Shown here in pieces: positions 34,991 through 47,579 of a DNA stretch of 64,000 bases. The stretch covers positions 60,232,001-60,296,000 of the forward strand of contig JASDFA010000018.1 in the NCBI GenBank assembly GCA_035772735.1. Reading direction: 5' to 3'. This DNA is from Datura wrightii (Eukaryota; Streptophyta; Magnoliopsida; Solanales; Solanaceae). The translations under genes and the position numbers were made by a program. Under the pieces are notes generated by a model. That model saw nothing but the letters and a program-made list of their open reading frames with translations, was not told the DNA's origin and did no database searches. Position 1 is the stretch's first letter; each line of letters starts with the position of its first letter.

Positions 34991-37900
34991 TCGCATTAGG
35001 ATCAGGAGGACTCACCTGATATGGTCACGGGTATGTTACGTCTTTTCCACCTAGATGTATATGCCCTACAAGATCCAGGAGCCACACTGTCATTCATGAC
35101 TTCATACATATCTGTTCAGTTTAATATCAGTCCAGAGGTCCTCTCAGAATCGTTTTCAGTCTCTACCCCAATTGGCGAGTCAATTAGAGCCAGTCAAGTG
35201 TATAGAAACTGCCCAGTGTCAGTCTTCAATAAGGTCATTCCAACTGATCTCGTAGAATTAAACATGGTTGAGTTTGACCTCATCCTGGGCATGAATTGGT
35301 TACACTCCGGTTATGCTTGAGTCGATTACAAAACTAGAGTTGTCAAATTTTAGTTTCCTAATGAGCCAGTGTTAGAGTGGACGGGCAGTAGTTCAGCGCC
35401 TAAGGGTAGGTTTATTTCCTACCTTAAGGCCCAGAAGCTTATTTCTAAGGGATGTATCTATCATCTAGTTCGGGTCAAATATTCCAACTATGAGACCCCA
35501 ACTATCTATTCAGTCCCTGTTGTTAATGAATTTCCTGATGTGTTCCTCGAAGATCTTCTCGGAGTTCATCTTGAGTGGAAAATCGACTTTGGTATAGACC
35601 TTCTCCCAGATTCTCAGCCTATCTCCATCCCTCCTTACATAATGGCTCCAGCTGAGCTTAATTAGTTAAAGGGGCAGCTAAACGACCTTCTTGATAAAGA
35701 TTTTATCAGACCCAGCATCTCTCCCTGGAGTGCTCCAGTACTATTCGTGCATAAGAAAGACGGTACCCTCAGAATGCGCATTAATTACCGTCAATTGAAC
35801 AAGGTCATAGTCAAGAGCAGGTATCCCCTACCCAAAATTAACGACTTGTTTAACCAACTTCAAGGAGCCAGCTGTTTCTCCAAAATAGATCTCAGGTCGG
35901 GGTATCATCAGCTAAGAGTCAGAGAGTGTGACATACCAAAAACAGCTTTCAGGACTCAGTATGGTCACTACAAGATCATGGTTATGTCCTTTGGACTCAC
36001 AAATGCTCCTACAACCTTTATCGACCTGATGAACAGAGTCTTCAAGGAATATCTAGATATGTTCATCATTGTATTTATATACGAACATTTTCGTATACTC
36101 CGGAAATGAGGAAGAGCATGCTAGTCACCTGAGGATAGTGCTTCAGACACTTACGGACTGCTAGTTGTTCACCATGTTCAGCAAATGCGAGTTTTGGTTG
36201 TAAGTCCGTGACTTTCCTAGGTCATGTGGTCTCAAGTGAGGGTATTCAGGTTGATCCTCAGAAGATAGCATCGGTGAAAGACTTGCCTAGACCTACCTCC
36301 CCAATCGAAATCAGAAGTTTCTTGGGTCTATCCCGGTATCACCGACGCTTTGTGGAAGGCTTTTATTCTATAGCATCCTCTCTAACTAGGCTGACTCAAA
36401 AGAAGGTGAAGTTTCAGTGGTCAGATGCGTGTGAGAAGAGTTTCCAGGAGTTAAAAACTCGACTCACTACCGCTCCAGTGTTGACCCTACCGGAAGGATC
36501 AGATAGGTTTGTAGTATATTGCAACGCTTCCAGAGTTGGACTCGGGTGCATTCTGATGCAACGGGGTAAGGTGATAGCCTAAGCCTCCAAACAACTCAAA
36601 AGTTCATGAAAAGAATTATCCAACTCATGACTTAGAGTTGGCAATGGTGGTGTTTGCATTGAAAATATGGAGACACTGCCTGTACCGAGCTTACATAGAT
36701 GTTTTCACCGATCTCAAAAGCCTTCAATATGTATTCAGTCAAAAAGATCTAAATCTTTGTCAGATAAGGTGGTTAGAGCTCCTGAAGGACTATGACATGA
36801 GCGTGCTATATCACCCGGGAAAGGCTAATGTGGTGGCTGATGCACTGAGCAGAGTGTCTATGGGGAGTGTGGCTCATGTCGAAGAAGGCAAAAAGGAGCT
36901 AGCAAAGGATATCCACGGATTAGCTCGATTGGGAGTATAGTTGGCTGATACTGATGAGGGTGGAGTAGTGGTGCAAAGTGGATCAGATTCCTCTTTGGTT
37001 ATTGAAGTTATGTCCAGATAGGATGAAGATCCCATACTACGTAAGCTTAAGGAAGCAATTCTCAGAAAAGAAGTTGAGGCTTTCTCCAAAAGGGGAGATG
37101 GTGTGCTCCGTTGCCAAGGCAGATTATGTGTACCAAACGTCAGTGATTTAAGACAGTAGATACTGGCTGAAGCGCATAGTTCGAGATATTCTATCCACCT
37201 AGGCGCTACAAAGATGTACCATGATCTGCGAGATATTTACTGGTGGAACGGCATGAAAAGAGACATTACTGAATTTGTAGCTAAATGCCCGAACTACCAG
37301 CAAGTCAAAGTAGAATACCAGAAACCGGGAGGTATGACTCAAGATATCAGCATACCCACATGGAAGTGGGAAGAAGTAAATATGGACTTTATTACGGGTC
37401 TACCTCAGACTCGTCGGCAGGATGATTCAATCTAGGTAATAGTGGAGTGGATGACTAAGCCAGCACACTTCCTCCCAGTTAAAACTACATATTCCGCTGA
37501 GGACTATGCTAGGCTTTATATCCGGGAGTTGTTCAGACTTCATGGGGTGCCATTATCCATTATCTCAGACTTCGCCTCTCATTTCTGGAAGTCTTTCCAG
37601 AAGAGACTCGGTACCCAAGTCAAGCTCAACACAACTTTTCACCCGCAGAAAGATGGGCAAGCTGAGCGCACTATTCAAACCCTAGAAGATATGTTGAGAG
37701 CGTGTGTGATTGATTTCAAGGGAAGTTGGGATGATCACTTGCCTCTCATCAAGTTTGCATACAACAACAGCTATCACTCCAGTATCAAAATGCCCCATTT
37801 GAGGCATTGTATGGTAGGACGTGTAGATCTCCTATCAGGTAGTTTGAGGCTGGTGAAGGTACTTTAATCAGGCCAGACTCGATTCATGAAGCTATCAAAA

Positions 37901-38420
37901 AGGTACATCTTACCAGAGAAATATTGAAAATGGCTCAGAGCCATCAAAAATCTTATGTTGATGTGAGAAGAAGAGAATTGGAGTTTGCTATGGATGAATG
38001 GGTTTATCTGAAAATTTCACCCATGAAAGGGGTGATGAGATTTGGGAAGAAATAAAAATCTCAATCCGAGATATGTGAGATCCTATAGAATTCTGAGGCA
38101 AATTGGCAAGGTAGCTTTAAGTTGGAATTACCTTCAGAATTGGCATCTATGCACCTAGTATTCCATGTGTCACTATTGAAGAAGTGCATCGGTGATCCAA
38201 CTTCAGTTGTTCCTTTGGACAGCGTGGGAGTGAAAGATAATCTCTCATACGAAGAGGTTCCAGTCCAGATCCTTGACTGTCAGGTTCGTAAATTGAGGAA
38301 CAAGGAGGTAGCTTCAGCAAGGTCTTATGGAGAAATTAGCATGTAGAAGGAGCTATGTGGGAAGCCAAAGTAGATATAATGGCTAAATACCCACACTTGT
38401 TCCCTTCCAGCTCAGTTCCG
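34991..38420 (+). pseudogene. Protease-RT-RNase H-integrase of element C, degenerate
   Basis: Order on the plus strand: protease (LQDPGATLSFMT near 35070), RT (IDFGIDLLPDSQPISIPPYI, then KIDLRSGYHQLRV and MSFGLTNAP), where the catalytic segment reads FIYEHF instead of the FIDDIL seen in D; RNase H (VVYCNASRVGLGCILMQRGK near 36510; LQYVFSQKDLN and LYHPGKANVVADALS); integrase (YWWNGMKRDI, NMDFITGLPQTRR, DGQAERTIQTLED); and a chromodomain-like end near 38400. Frameshifts near 36090, 37435, 37800 and 38050 plus stops prevent expression. Confidence 0.85.
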
Positions 38421-38658
38421 ACATCAGTTACTAAATTCCTCCCCAGTACTCTATTCAGTTCCATACTCATCAACTTTATTTAGATTTCCTATGAGCATTC
38501 TAGTTGCATCAGCTCTGTTAGTACAGTTAAGTCAGTTCGGAGTTCGTTACTTCTTTAGGAATCAACTCATAATCTCAGTCTAGAAATCTCAGTTCTTTTC
38601 CTAGTTTACTGCAGTTTTAGTCTTTATTCGAGGAAGAATAACCCCAACAGGGAGATAT
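38421..38658 (+). other. 3' noncoding stretch and polypurine tract of element C
   Basis: Noncoding, with ACAGGGAGATAT immediately before the 3' LTR as polypurine tract. Confidence 0.7.
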
Positions 38659-41157
38659 TGTAACACCCCAAAACTTTCCTAGAGCAGACTTAGAAATTTC
38701 AAGAAAAATGCAACAGAAAAACTAGAAAAATAATATTCTCAGAACGACTGAGACAACGAGTCGTGGTCTGCTCCAATGACTCGTTGTGTTAGTCATGCTC
38801 TCCGGGTCTTGGCTAATTGAGAACCAATGAGACAAGCAATGACCCGTTGCGAGAAACAATAAGTCATCTGGTTATTCGTGGTTTCCCCCAACCCAGAAAT
38901 CCTTCCCAGGACCCCACGACTCAAGCAATGAGTTGTTTTCAGAAACACAACCCATTGTGAGAGTCGTTGGGTGAAGTCTCTGAAATCCACCTTCTAGTAG
39001 AGACGAGAGGAAACAACAACTCATTTTTCCCCCAATGAGTCATTGTCATTTCTTTTGTTTCAACTTAGGCATTTTCAAAAAGATCCCTCCAGTGAACCTA
39101 ACGACTGGACACGACTACCCATTGGTTCAACCAATGAGTCGTTGTGTCACCCGTTGCTTGGCCTTTAAGTTTTCCTCACCCAGTGGCCACAAGAGGAACC
39201 AATGACCCTTTGGTTCATCCAAAGAGTCGTGGTGACCTCCGTTGCAAAGTCCAGTAACTTCTAGTCCCAGGCATTAGAACCAACGGGAGGTCCCAACGAG
39301 TCATGGTCTCAACCAACGACTCGTTGAGTAACCCTTAGGACCCTGTCTACTAGATTTTAGAATTAAATCCTAGTGTTACTTTTGTAGCTCCCCATCTACT
39401 TAGCCCTAAACTACGTCATTTTGGGTCAAATCAGGGGTTTTAGAGGGGGAAAACAACGGTTTCTCTAATTCTTTTCTCATCTCTCATCAGTTAAGCATAA
39501 AGTCCCTCTCAAAAAAGCTCAGAGCAAAAGTTAGAAAGAGTGATTTTTCACAGATTTCTCAAGGAATTCTCTCAAGGATTTCCATCACCAGGTATGTGGG
39601 AATTCAATAAGGGAACAGTTCTTCCCTTGTGTCCCAAAAATTCTTCCTGTTTTCTTTATCGGTTCTAGCCTTGAAAATTATCGAATGTCAGGAAATTCTT
39701 AGTTAGACTTTGTTCAATTCATGTGGAATATTATTTTATGATAATTGTAGATATTTCCCACTAGTTTGTAATTGTATTGGTGCTTTTCCCTGTAAAGAAA
39801 ATTCTATCCCTAGCTCTTGAATGCAGAAAACTTGAATCTTGAAATAGTGTTTGAATATCGAAATTTTGCTTGATTTTATCTGTGTTGGGGACTCCTATCT
39901 AGTTAGTAGTATTGGAACTCAGTCAGATTATTGTCAGATAGTTTTAGTCAAAATGTTAGAATACCCAATGTCACGGGGATGTCAGCTGATCAGTTTGACT
40001 ACAGAAATTCTCGAGGTGTTAGTAGTGCCTCCCAGTTATCAGAACTAGACTCAGATCAGTTTTAGTGGTTCTTCGAGAAGTCATAACATTTCAGTTGAGT
40101 AGCTCTAACCAACCTAGGACCCCAGACTCAGATTATAGATTATTCTTTAGACAGTCATGACGCTTCCAAATAAGCATGCTCTGGACAGTCTTAGAACCCA
40201 GTTATAGAATCTGGTCCATTGAGACTCTTAGGGTGCCTCCAGATAGGTATTCCTGACTAGTCTTAGGCCACAGCTTTGAGCTATTAGTTTAGAAGTCAGT
40301 CTAGAAATATCCGATGGGAGTAGGACTTAGCACCGAGGGGACTAGGGTTCCAGCGCACCGAGGTTCCCAGAACTACGTTGCCACCATAGGTTACAGTTTT
40401 ATTAACCTCATGGCCCCATATTTGTGATCACCCAGTTCGTGTCTTTATACCCTGGCAAGGTATATTGGGTCCTACCGATGGGTGTATACATTGGACTCCA
40501 CGTTTGGCTTATGTGGTTATATGTCGGTTATAAGCTCTCCCACTAGTCAGTTCAGTCTCAGTTTAGCCCAATTCAAATCAGTCTCAATTTAGCTCAGTTC
40601 AGAACAGTTTCAGACTACTCAGTACAGTTATGAGTTCAGTATAGTCTCCCAGACCAGTATCTCTATTTTAGAGCTTGTCTTTGACCATCAAACAGGGTCA
40701 TTTAGACCATCTAAGTTTATTGCAGTAATTTCAGTTTCAGTAGTTTCAGTGGCCATTGCATGTCTGTTTAGTATAGTTATTTATTCCCTTGTGTTATGCT
40801 TTCTGTCACTTACTTAGTACATTCAAAGTATCGACGCATACTTTTATGTTGTATTGTTTTATGATAAAGCTGTAGAATCTCTGTCACAACTTCATTAGTT
40901 GATCGCTCTGAAGATCTTAGTTGCACAACTAGTGAGTCCTCATTCTTCGAGGACAACAATCATTTCATTCGGTTACATTTTCTTTTCTTATTTAGACTTG
41001 GAGTTAGCTGGGGGCTTGTCCTAATAGCTCATCAGTTGTAGTGGCTTTCAGACACAAATTTGGTTTCTAGACTTATAATTCTGTTCAGATGTTTTTAACG
41101 TCATGATCCAGCTATACTGACATTAATGCTTTACATCATTATTTTAAAAGCTTCCTC

Positions 41158-41200
<43 letters not shown>

Positions 41201-41301
41201 CTACTCAAAATGCTAGTGTATGATAGACCAGGGGTTGACTTGGGGTTACTTGTGACTCCAAGTACCTTGTCCCGTCCAAGGTGTAAAATCGCAATGTGAC
41301 A
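38659..41301 (+). repeat. Element C 3' LTR
   Basis: A 2643-bp LTR, uninterrupted, TGTAACACCCC...ATGTGACA. It shows what the B insertion site in the 5' LTR looked like (near 38880). U3 motif group at 38740-39350; hairpin CTACGTTGCCACCATAG near 40373. Confidence 0.9.
41157..41200. repeat. (TA)n(GT)n microsatellite in C 3' LTR
   Basis: Compound dinucleotide tract near the LTR 3' end. Confidence 0.9.
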
Positions 41302-41859
41302 CCCTTATAAGCTGAACTTTTGCCATGGCCTCATGAACTGAATCTGGTCCTATCAAAACAGCTTCACCGACCTCAAACCAACCAATAGGTGATTTACACC
41401 TCCGCCTATAAAGAGCCTCAAACAGAGCCATCTGAATGCTGGAATGGTAACTGTTGTTATACGCAAACTCGATGAGAGGTAAATGGTCATCCCAACCACC
41501 TTTGAAATCAGTCACGCATGCTCTCAAGATATCCTCAAGAGTCTTAATGGTCCGCTCAGCCTGACCATTGGTCTGTGGGTGAAAAGTTGTGCTAAGCTTG
41601 ACCAGAGTATCAAGTCCCTTCTGAAACAATCTCCAAAACTGGGAGGTAAACAGAGTACCTCTATCTGATATATTGGATAATGGCACTCCATGCAACCGAA
41701 CTAACTCCTGAATATACAACTTATCATAATCCTCTGCTAAATTGGTAGTCTTGACTGGTAGAAAATGAGTTGCTTAGCTAATCTACCTACAACCACCCAA
41801 CTAGAGTCATATTGTTGACGAGTATGAGGCAATCCTGTGATGAAGTCCATATTGATCTC
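41302..41859 (-). pseudogene. Integrase catalytic core of element D, flanked by two insertions
   Basis: Minus strand: NMDFITGLP-type start at about 41850, a frame-broken middle, then a long frame 41719-41302 with RGTLFTSQFW, LSTTFHPQTNGQAE, TIKTLEDILRACV and IGWFEVGEAVLIGPDSVHE. The catalytic aspartates in the DF and SDRG segments and the GQAE glutamate are present. E cuts it on one side (ATCTC at 41855-41859) and C on the other (CCCTT at 41302-41306). Confidence 0.85.
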
Positions 41860-42225
41860 TGATCTTGGGCATAATTAGGTTCCCAAGTGCTATCTTATAA
41901 CATAATCAAGTCATGTTTGTCAATTTAATAAATTACATTCTCATGTGATTTTGTATAATTTTGTGCATAAACTAACCATTGTGATTAGCTCTTTGTTTTG
42001 TAGGTGAAAAATGCTAAGGATGAGCCTAATATGATGATGCACGAACATAAAGGGAGTTCCGGATTGAGTCCAAAGAAGGAGACATGAAGAAAACATGGAA
42101 GTTCCATGAGTGTGCCAGCCAACGTGCCATGCCAGTAGGAGGGCGCGCCAGGCAACGTGTCACGCTGGCCCTGTGTCATGTTCACGGTCATGCCATGCAA
42201 AGGGAGGTGTGCATGCATGCGAGGG
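41860..42225 (+). repeat. Inverted U3 segment at the left end of element E
   Basis: Starts TGATCTTGGGC and matches the reverse complement of the last ~366 bp of both E LTRs, at roughly 10-12% difference by eye from each. It breaks at GAGGGA and joins AAAAAACT, then the U5 end of the 3' LTR at 42234. Confidence 0.85.
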
Positions 42226-43520
42226 AAAAAACTTGTTGCGCTCCAGCACACACGCAAGCGTACGCGGTCGTACAAGTAATACAGTGACTTTTTTTAAGAG
42301 CCGGATGTCGAACCCACAGGGACTGGACCAATTCAGCGAATTATTAAGTTCAGGTGTAAGATTAATCTTCATAAGTGTTGATTATAGAAGTTTTTGGTAA
42401 ATTATAATTAAATCTAGGGGTGGTCACAAAAAAACCTGGAAACAATATAAGAAGCAACTAGAGCTAAGGCCGGGTAATCATGCAATACTACATTGTAATG
42501 GTTCACATATAAAATTATCAATTGTTGTCTCATATAGATGGAAATGTGATGTTCATGGTCTTTTGAGTCTCTAAACACGACAAACTAGCCTCACAACTAC
42601 ATCGTTGAGCAGGGATGTGACATCCTAGTTCGTGGGCAATTCAACTACATGGATGTGGTTTACGGGGTTTGAGCTCTTGATTAGGGACTTTCGTACCTCT
42701 AATCATTTAACCTAACTTATCTTCACAACTACTTCTATGAGTGGTGGAGTGAAAACTCTAAGCCGGTGTCTTGCTATCATCCTGTTTTATCAACCAAGCA
42801 AGGCAATTTAGGTATATTATTTATCCTAATTGCGAATCATATCGAAAGATAAGAACTTGCTCCCTACATTCCTATGTTCTTACCTAGGGTTACTCTTTCA
42901 AGCTTTTACCTAGCTTAACATGTAGGTTTTCATGCTGATCAAGTATAAAAACAACCATAATAAATAATGTAAGACAAAACAACAATTAACAACTCAAACC
43001 AAAACGAATTCATGCATTACAATCATATCATGTAGCCTCAACCCTAGGGGATGGTTTTTAGCCACTCATGTTCATACAATAACTTTAAAACATCGTTAAA
43101 GTAGAGTACTTACAAGAATAGGTAAAGGAGAATGTAAAATTGGTGAACCCTAGGTGAGTTCTTCACTTCTCCCTTCGCTCCTCTATGGTTTCCAGAATAT
43201 ATTTCATGACAAATGATTTTAGAAGCTGAGGATTTAATTTATAGTAAATGGGAAATTTGCAATTTTTGGCCTGTCATGGAATGGCTCCATGGCACGGAGT
43301 TGACGTGGATGCCCATTAGATTGTAGCTTCTCGGCAGGCCTTGTGCTCCATTGTTGCGCGTCGCCTGGCGTGGCACGGCAGCCATCGCGCAGGCTGCAGG
43401 GCGTGGCACGGCACCATCGCGTGCTGCTGCTGCCTTGTCCCTCACACACATGCACACCTATATTTGCATGGAATGGTAGTGAACGCGACACAGGGCCAGC
43501 ATGACACGCTGCCTGGCGCA

Positions 43521-44985
43521 TGATCTTGGGCAAATTTATATGCCCAAGTGATACTCAAACGTATCATTTTTACCTTGTTTGTTGTGCAATGTGTATATAA
43601 TATCATGTATTTGGTAATAAAATGCGAATTTATACTAACCAACATGATTAGCATTTGTTTTGCAGGATAGTGTGATTTTTAGGAGCTAAAATGCGTGTTG
43701 GAACTATGTCGGAGTTGGACTTGGATGCGAGCGTGGAAAAGACCTTGGATGGCACATTTTACACTGGCTCCGCGATGGAGCCGTGCCACGCTGCCATCGC
43801 GGTAGCGCACTGCCTAGGCAGGAATTAATTAGGCAATTTCCAGTGTGCCTGCGCGTCAGTTCCGTGGCACGGAGATAGGCCTCCGCGATGGCCTCCGTGC
43901 CACGTTGAGACCAATTATCCGGACCCTGCAATTTCCAGAGAGGGTCTGCGTCCACGCCGTGTCACGGAGGCAGTGCTCCGCGTTGGCCTCCGTGACACGT
44001 TGCTTGTTATTACGGGAAAAATTTCCCACTAGTATAAATAGCACACTTAGGTTATTTTTAAAGGAGTTTTTTTTTAGTTCTAGTTTTTAGCAGAGTTCAG
44101 GAGTGGAGAGAGGAACGTGGTTTTGTGGCAGTTGAAGAATAGAAAAGATAAGAGTTTTCTTCTCTTCGCTTCTTCTTTTCCTTCAATTGTATGCATGATT
44201 TACACTCATTCTAGGACGATTAATCCAAGAATGAGTGGCTAATTCCTTTCTTGCTGAGGTTTTGAACTTGTGTAATGATTATTGGTAATAATTGATATGG
44301 TTTCTTCTTCTTCTTGCATATTGTTCTATTAATTCTTGTGCTTAGTACATTCTTGATTGGCCACCATTAATGTATATCTAAAAATTCCAATTTCACTCGA
44401 GAGAGCATGAAATTGGAAAGTTGTGAATTAATAGGGTATTGTTCTTAACTTGATTTGGGAAAATTGGGTTTTGATGTGCTTTCTTGATAGAAATATACTT
44501 GAAAGCCGTATTAGTCAATTTAGGAACCGGCATTGTAGTGTTAGGTCATAAATTTCATTTGATCACAGAAATGTAGACGAATGGTTTATGATTCTAAAGT
44601 GAAATTAAATACGAGAGTTTTAATTTCTAGGCAAACGTTCTTGACTAGCAATATGAAGAAGAGGATGACCAAATTATCATAATTATCAACTCCATTACTC
44701 GTTCTTAACCTTGGCATGAGCATATCCATTGTCTGAATTCAACGTAAATAATAGTTGTTAAGTTTAGTATATAATTAGTTTAGACACAAAACTCCCTAAA
44801 TTCTTGATTGGATAGTTGTTAGCATAGTTAGAAATTGAATAGAAATACAGTGAACTAGGAAATTTTGCATATCCAGAGCAGCCTCCTTGGATCGATACTT
44901 GGCTACTTAGCCACTTTATTACTTGTTTGACCACGTACACTTGCGTGTCGGTTTTTAACACATACCGAGCAGCAAAGCGCGAACA
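43521..44985 (+). repeat. Element H 5' LTR
   Basis: 1465 bp. The U3 end forms a hairpin CTTGGGCA-8 nt-TGCCCAAG. Two 40-bp palindromic modules at 43864-43903 and 43959-43998 precede TATAAATA at 44033-44040. Confidence 0.95.
43864..44040 (+). promoter_or_regulatory. LTR promoter region of element H: two palindromic modules plus TATA box
   Basis: Module 1 has arms GTGGCACGGAG / CTCCGTGCCAC with an 18-nt loop. Module 2 has arms GTGTCACGGAGG / CCTCCGTGACAC with a 16-nt loop. Both span 40 bp. TATAAATA begins 35 bp after module 2. The 3' LTR has module 2 at 52470-52509 and TATA at 52544-52551. The role as a protein-binding or silencing site is inferred from position and conservation. Confidence 0.6.
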
Positions 44986-44991
44986 AGTTTT

Positions 44992-45009
44992 TGGCGCCGT
45001 TGCCGGGGA
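44992..45009 (+). other. Primer-binding site, tRNA-Asp type (element H)
   Basis: TGGCGCCGTTGCCGGGGA, a perfect complement of the tRNA-Asp 3' end, six bases after the LTR. Confidence 0.93.
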
Positions 45010-45145
45010 GGCTAGGCGATTTGTGAAATTTTGTTTAGTGTAAATTTACTGTATTTGTATTTTATTTTCTTAAGTGTTAACAACTTGGTCTTAGCCTGTA
45101 TTTTGCAGATTTTTATTTCTGTGAACACTAGCAAGGGACAAGGAG

Positions 45146-47521
45146 TTGGTAGAATCTTACTTAGAGCCAGAACGTGAATTGCATAGTCAACGTAGAGAAG
45201 CTCTTCGGAAGAAGCTGCAGTTGCTCAAACAGTCTACGATGGAGCAACCCAATCCACCAGTTGTACGGGCAGTGTTAGTACCCGAGGAAGTAGCAGCCAG
45301 GCCGGTTCGCGAGGTGGCAATCCCACAAGCTAATAATGTACATTCCAGCATCCGCAAACCAGAGCCTGGGGGGAGATTTGAGTTAAAGCAAAATATGGTG
45401 CAACTTTTGCACACGAGCGGGCAGTTCACCGGTCTCCCTCACGAAGATCCGCAACAACATCTCCAGAACTTTTTGGAGATAAGTGACACGTACATACCCG
45501 CTGGAGTGTCACCTGATTATGTTCGGCTCACCTTATTTCCATTTTCCTTATTGGGTGAAGCCAAGAGGTGGTTAAAAGCTGAACCACCCAACTCTATATC
45601 AACGTGGGATGATCTTGCAAAGAAGTTCTTGATCAGATTTTTCCCTTCAGGTAAAACAGCTAAACGTAGAAGTCAGATTCTAAGCTTTAAACAGAGGGAA
45701 GGAGAAAATCTTTATCAAGCCTGGGAAAGATTCAAGTCCATGTTGCGGGACTGTCCTCATCATCATCAGTCAAATGAGGTGTTGGTACACACTTTTATTG
45801 AGGGTTTGGAACCCCACACTAAAATTTTGTTAGACTCAGCAGCTGGAGGGCAAGCGCCGGAGAAGACTTATGAAGAGTTGTACACTTTGCTCAACCGAAT
45901 CTCACAAGGCAATCCGGAATGGAATGCAGATTCTTCAAGGGGTGGAGCAAGGAAAGCAGCAGGAGTGTTCGAAGTGGATGGATTCACAGCTATCGCTGCA
46001 TAGATAGCTGCTTTGCAAAATCAGTTAAACACTCACTTCAGCACTATGAATTTGAACCAGCCTTCAGCCTCAGTTAATGCAGTCCAACAGATGTGGTGTG
46101 AAGTGTGTGGTAGTAGTGAGCATTCAGCTGAGTGTTGTGGTGCAAATCCTGATTCTGTCAACTTTGTTGGCAATGCACAGAGGAATCAACAGCAGTTTGG
46201 TGGTAGCTACAACTCGAATTGGAGGAATCATCCGAATTTTTCATGGGGTAGCAACAATCAACAAGGCCAAGGTTCAGGGCAGGGTATGCACAGAAACCAA
46301 GGAGGGCAACAAGGCTATCAGAATCAGTTCAGAAATCACAATGCCCCTCCTCCACCACCATCACCGACTATTGAGGAAATGTTCAAGACCATGATTGCCA
46401 ACCAGGCACAATTGCAGGCTGACTATGTCAAACTGGCAGCCGAAGTAAAGAACAATCAATTGGCAACCAAGGCTCTTGAATATCAGTGTGGGCAATTTGC
46501 TAGTGCCCAAAATACTAGACCCAGGGGAGGACTACCTAGCGACACGGATCCAAATCCTAAGCAGGTAAATGCAGTGACCACGAGGAGTGGTTTACAATTA
46601 AAGGAGGTGGAACCTAAAAGACCGCCTCAGAAGTCAGGAGCAGTAGATGTTGAGGGAGAACAAACCTCAGATACGGGGAAGACCAAAGAAGCTGAACCAG
46701 CAAGGCCTCCACCCCCGTTCCCTCAACGACTTAAGAAACACAAGGAGGAGGCGTGTTTCCAGAAATTCATGGAGGTACTCAAACAGGTACATGTTAACTT
46801 ACCTCTTGTTGATGTCTTGCAGGGTGTGCCGAAATATGCAAAGTATATCAAAGACATCGTGGCCAACAAAAGTCGCTTGACTGAGTACGCCACGGTGGCT
46901 TTAACAGAGGAATGCACATCCCGTATTCAGAACAGATTGCCCACTAAACTAAAGGATCCTGGAAGTTTTACCATCCAGCTGACGATTGGGCAAAGTATCC
47001 GAGCTCGTGGGTTATGCGACTTGGGGGCAAGTATAAATCTGATGCCATCTTCGGTATTCAGAAAGTTAGGGCTAGGGAGTCCTAGACCCACAACAGTGAT
47101 CTTGCAGCTAGCAGACAGGTCCTTAGCTAAGTCGGATGGCATTGTCGAGGATGTGCTAGTGCAGGTAGGCTCCCTCATTTTTCCGGTAGATTTCATTGTT
47201 CTGGATTTTGAACCAGATGCAGAAGTCCCACTTATTTTGGGACGACCATTTTTGGCAACCGGAAAGGCATTGATCGATGTAGCTGCGGGTCAACTCACAA
47301 TGAGAGCACACGACAAGGTTGAGGTGTTCGACGTGTACAAGGCACCTAAGCTCCCGACTGTCTATAAGGAACTCTCGGTGATCAACGTGATTGATCATGG
47401 GAATGCAAATGGAGTGAGTGATTTTCGAGAGTTACGAGGTAGGCCACCAGACGAGGTTGAGAACTACTGGGGAGATGACCATGATCGAGACAAATCGTCA
47501 ATCTCCCTAGTAGACACGTGA
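45146..47521 (+). pseudogene. Gag-protease of element H, one in-frame TAG
   Basis: One frame is open from about 45125 to 47521 except for TAG at 46001-46003, where element A has a glutamine codon. The start is uncertain: 45146 is TTG; the first ATG in frame is 45239 (MEQPNPPVV). The gag core spans roughly residues 85-250 (LPHEDPQQHLQNFLEI, GEAKRWLKAEPPNS, FFPSGKTAKR). The zinc knuckle WCEVCGSSEHSAECC lies at about 46093-46137. A proline-rich linker follows (46344-46370). Aspartic protease spans about 46960-47300 with LCDLGASINLM and LILGRPFLA. The frame ends at 47521, 40 bp before the post-coding hairpin. Lack of pol is shared with A and E. Confidence 0.88.
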
Positions 47522-47561
47522 GCATAAAGGCTGTCGAGCCGCGACGTTAAACCAGGCGCTG

Positions 47562-47579
47562 CACGGGAGGCAACCCGTG
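47562..47579 (+). other. Post-gag-pro stem-loop, element H
   Basis: CACGGG-AGGCAA-CCCGTG, perfect 6-bp stem, preceded by GCGACGTTAAACCAGGCGC. Homologues: 4759-4776 (A), 18000-18015 (F), 55659-55676 (E). Confidence 0.65.

Larger units (their letters stand above)
25364..41301 (+). mobile_element. Element C: Tekay-like retrotransposon with intact ends, interrupted by B
   Basis: TGTAACACC at 25364 and ATGTGACA at 41301 are flanked by a perfect 5-bp duplication CCCTT (25359-25363 and 41302-41306) in the D integrase. Order: 5' LTR (split by B), primer site, gag, protease, RT, RNase H, integrase, polypurine tract, 3' LTR. Without B it is about 10.3 kb. The two LTRs differ by roughly a tenth by eye, and all coding regions carry stops and frameshifts, so it is an old dead copy. 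Confidence 0.9.

Noticed and set aside
41860..42225. A separate plus-strand Athila-like element left of E
   Set aside because: The ATCTC duplication matches across 41859 and 59891 and D's integrase frame is restored exactly, so this piece and E entered as one unit.
43234..43533. ORF of about 99 codons in the E LTR with many Ala, Arg and Cys codons
   Set aside because: It results from the GC-rich GCGTGGCACGGC repeats of the LTR; the frame is not kept in the other E LTR.
46001..46003. Programmed TAG readthrough in gag of H
   Set aside because: Element A has glutamine at this place and the bases after TAG do not form a recognised readthrough context; a point mutation is simpler.
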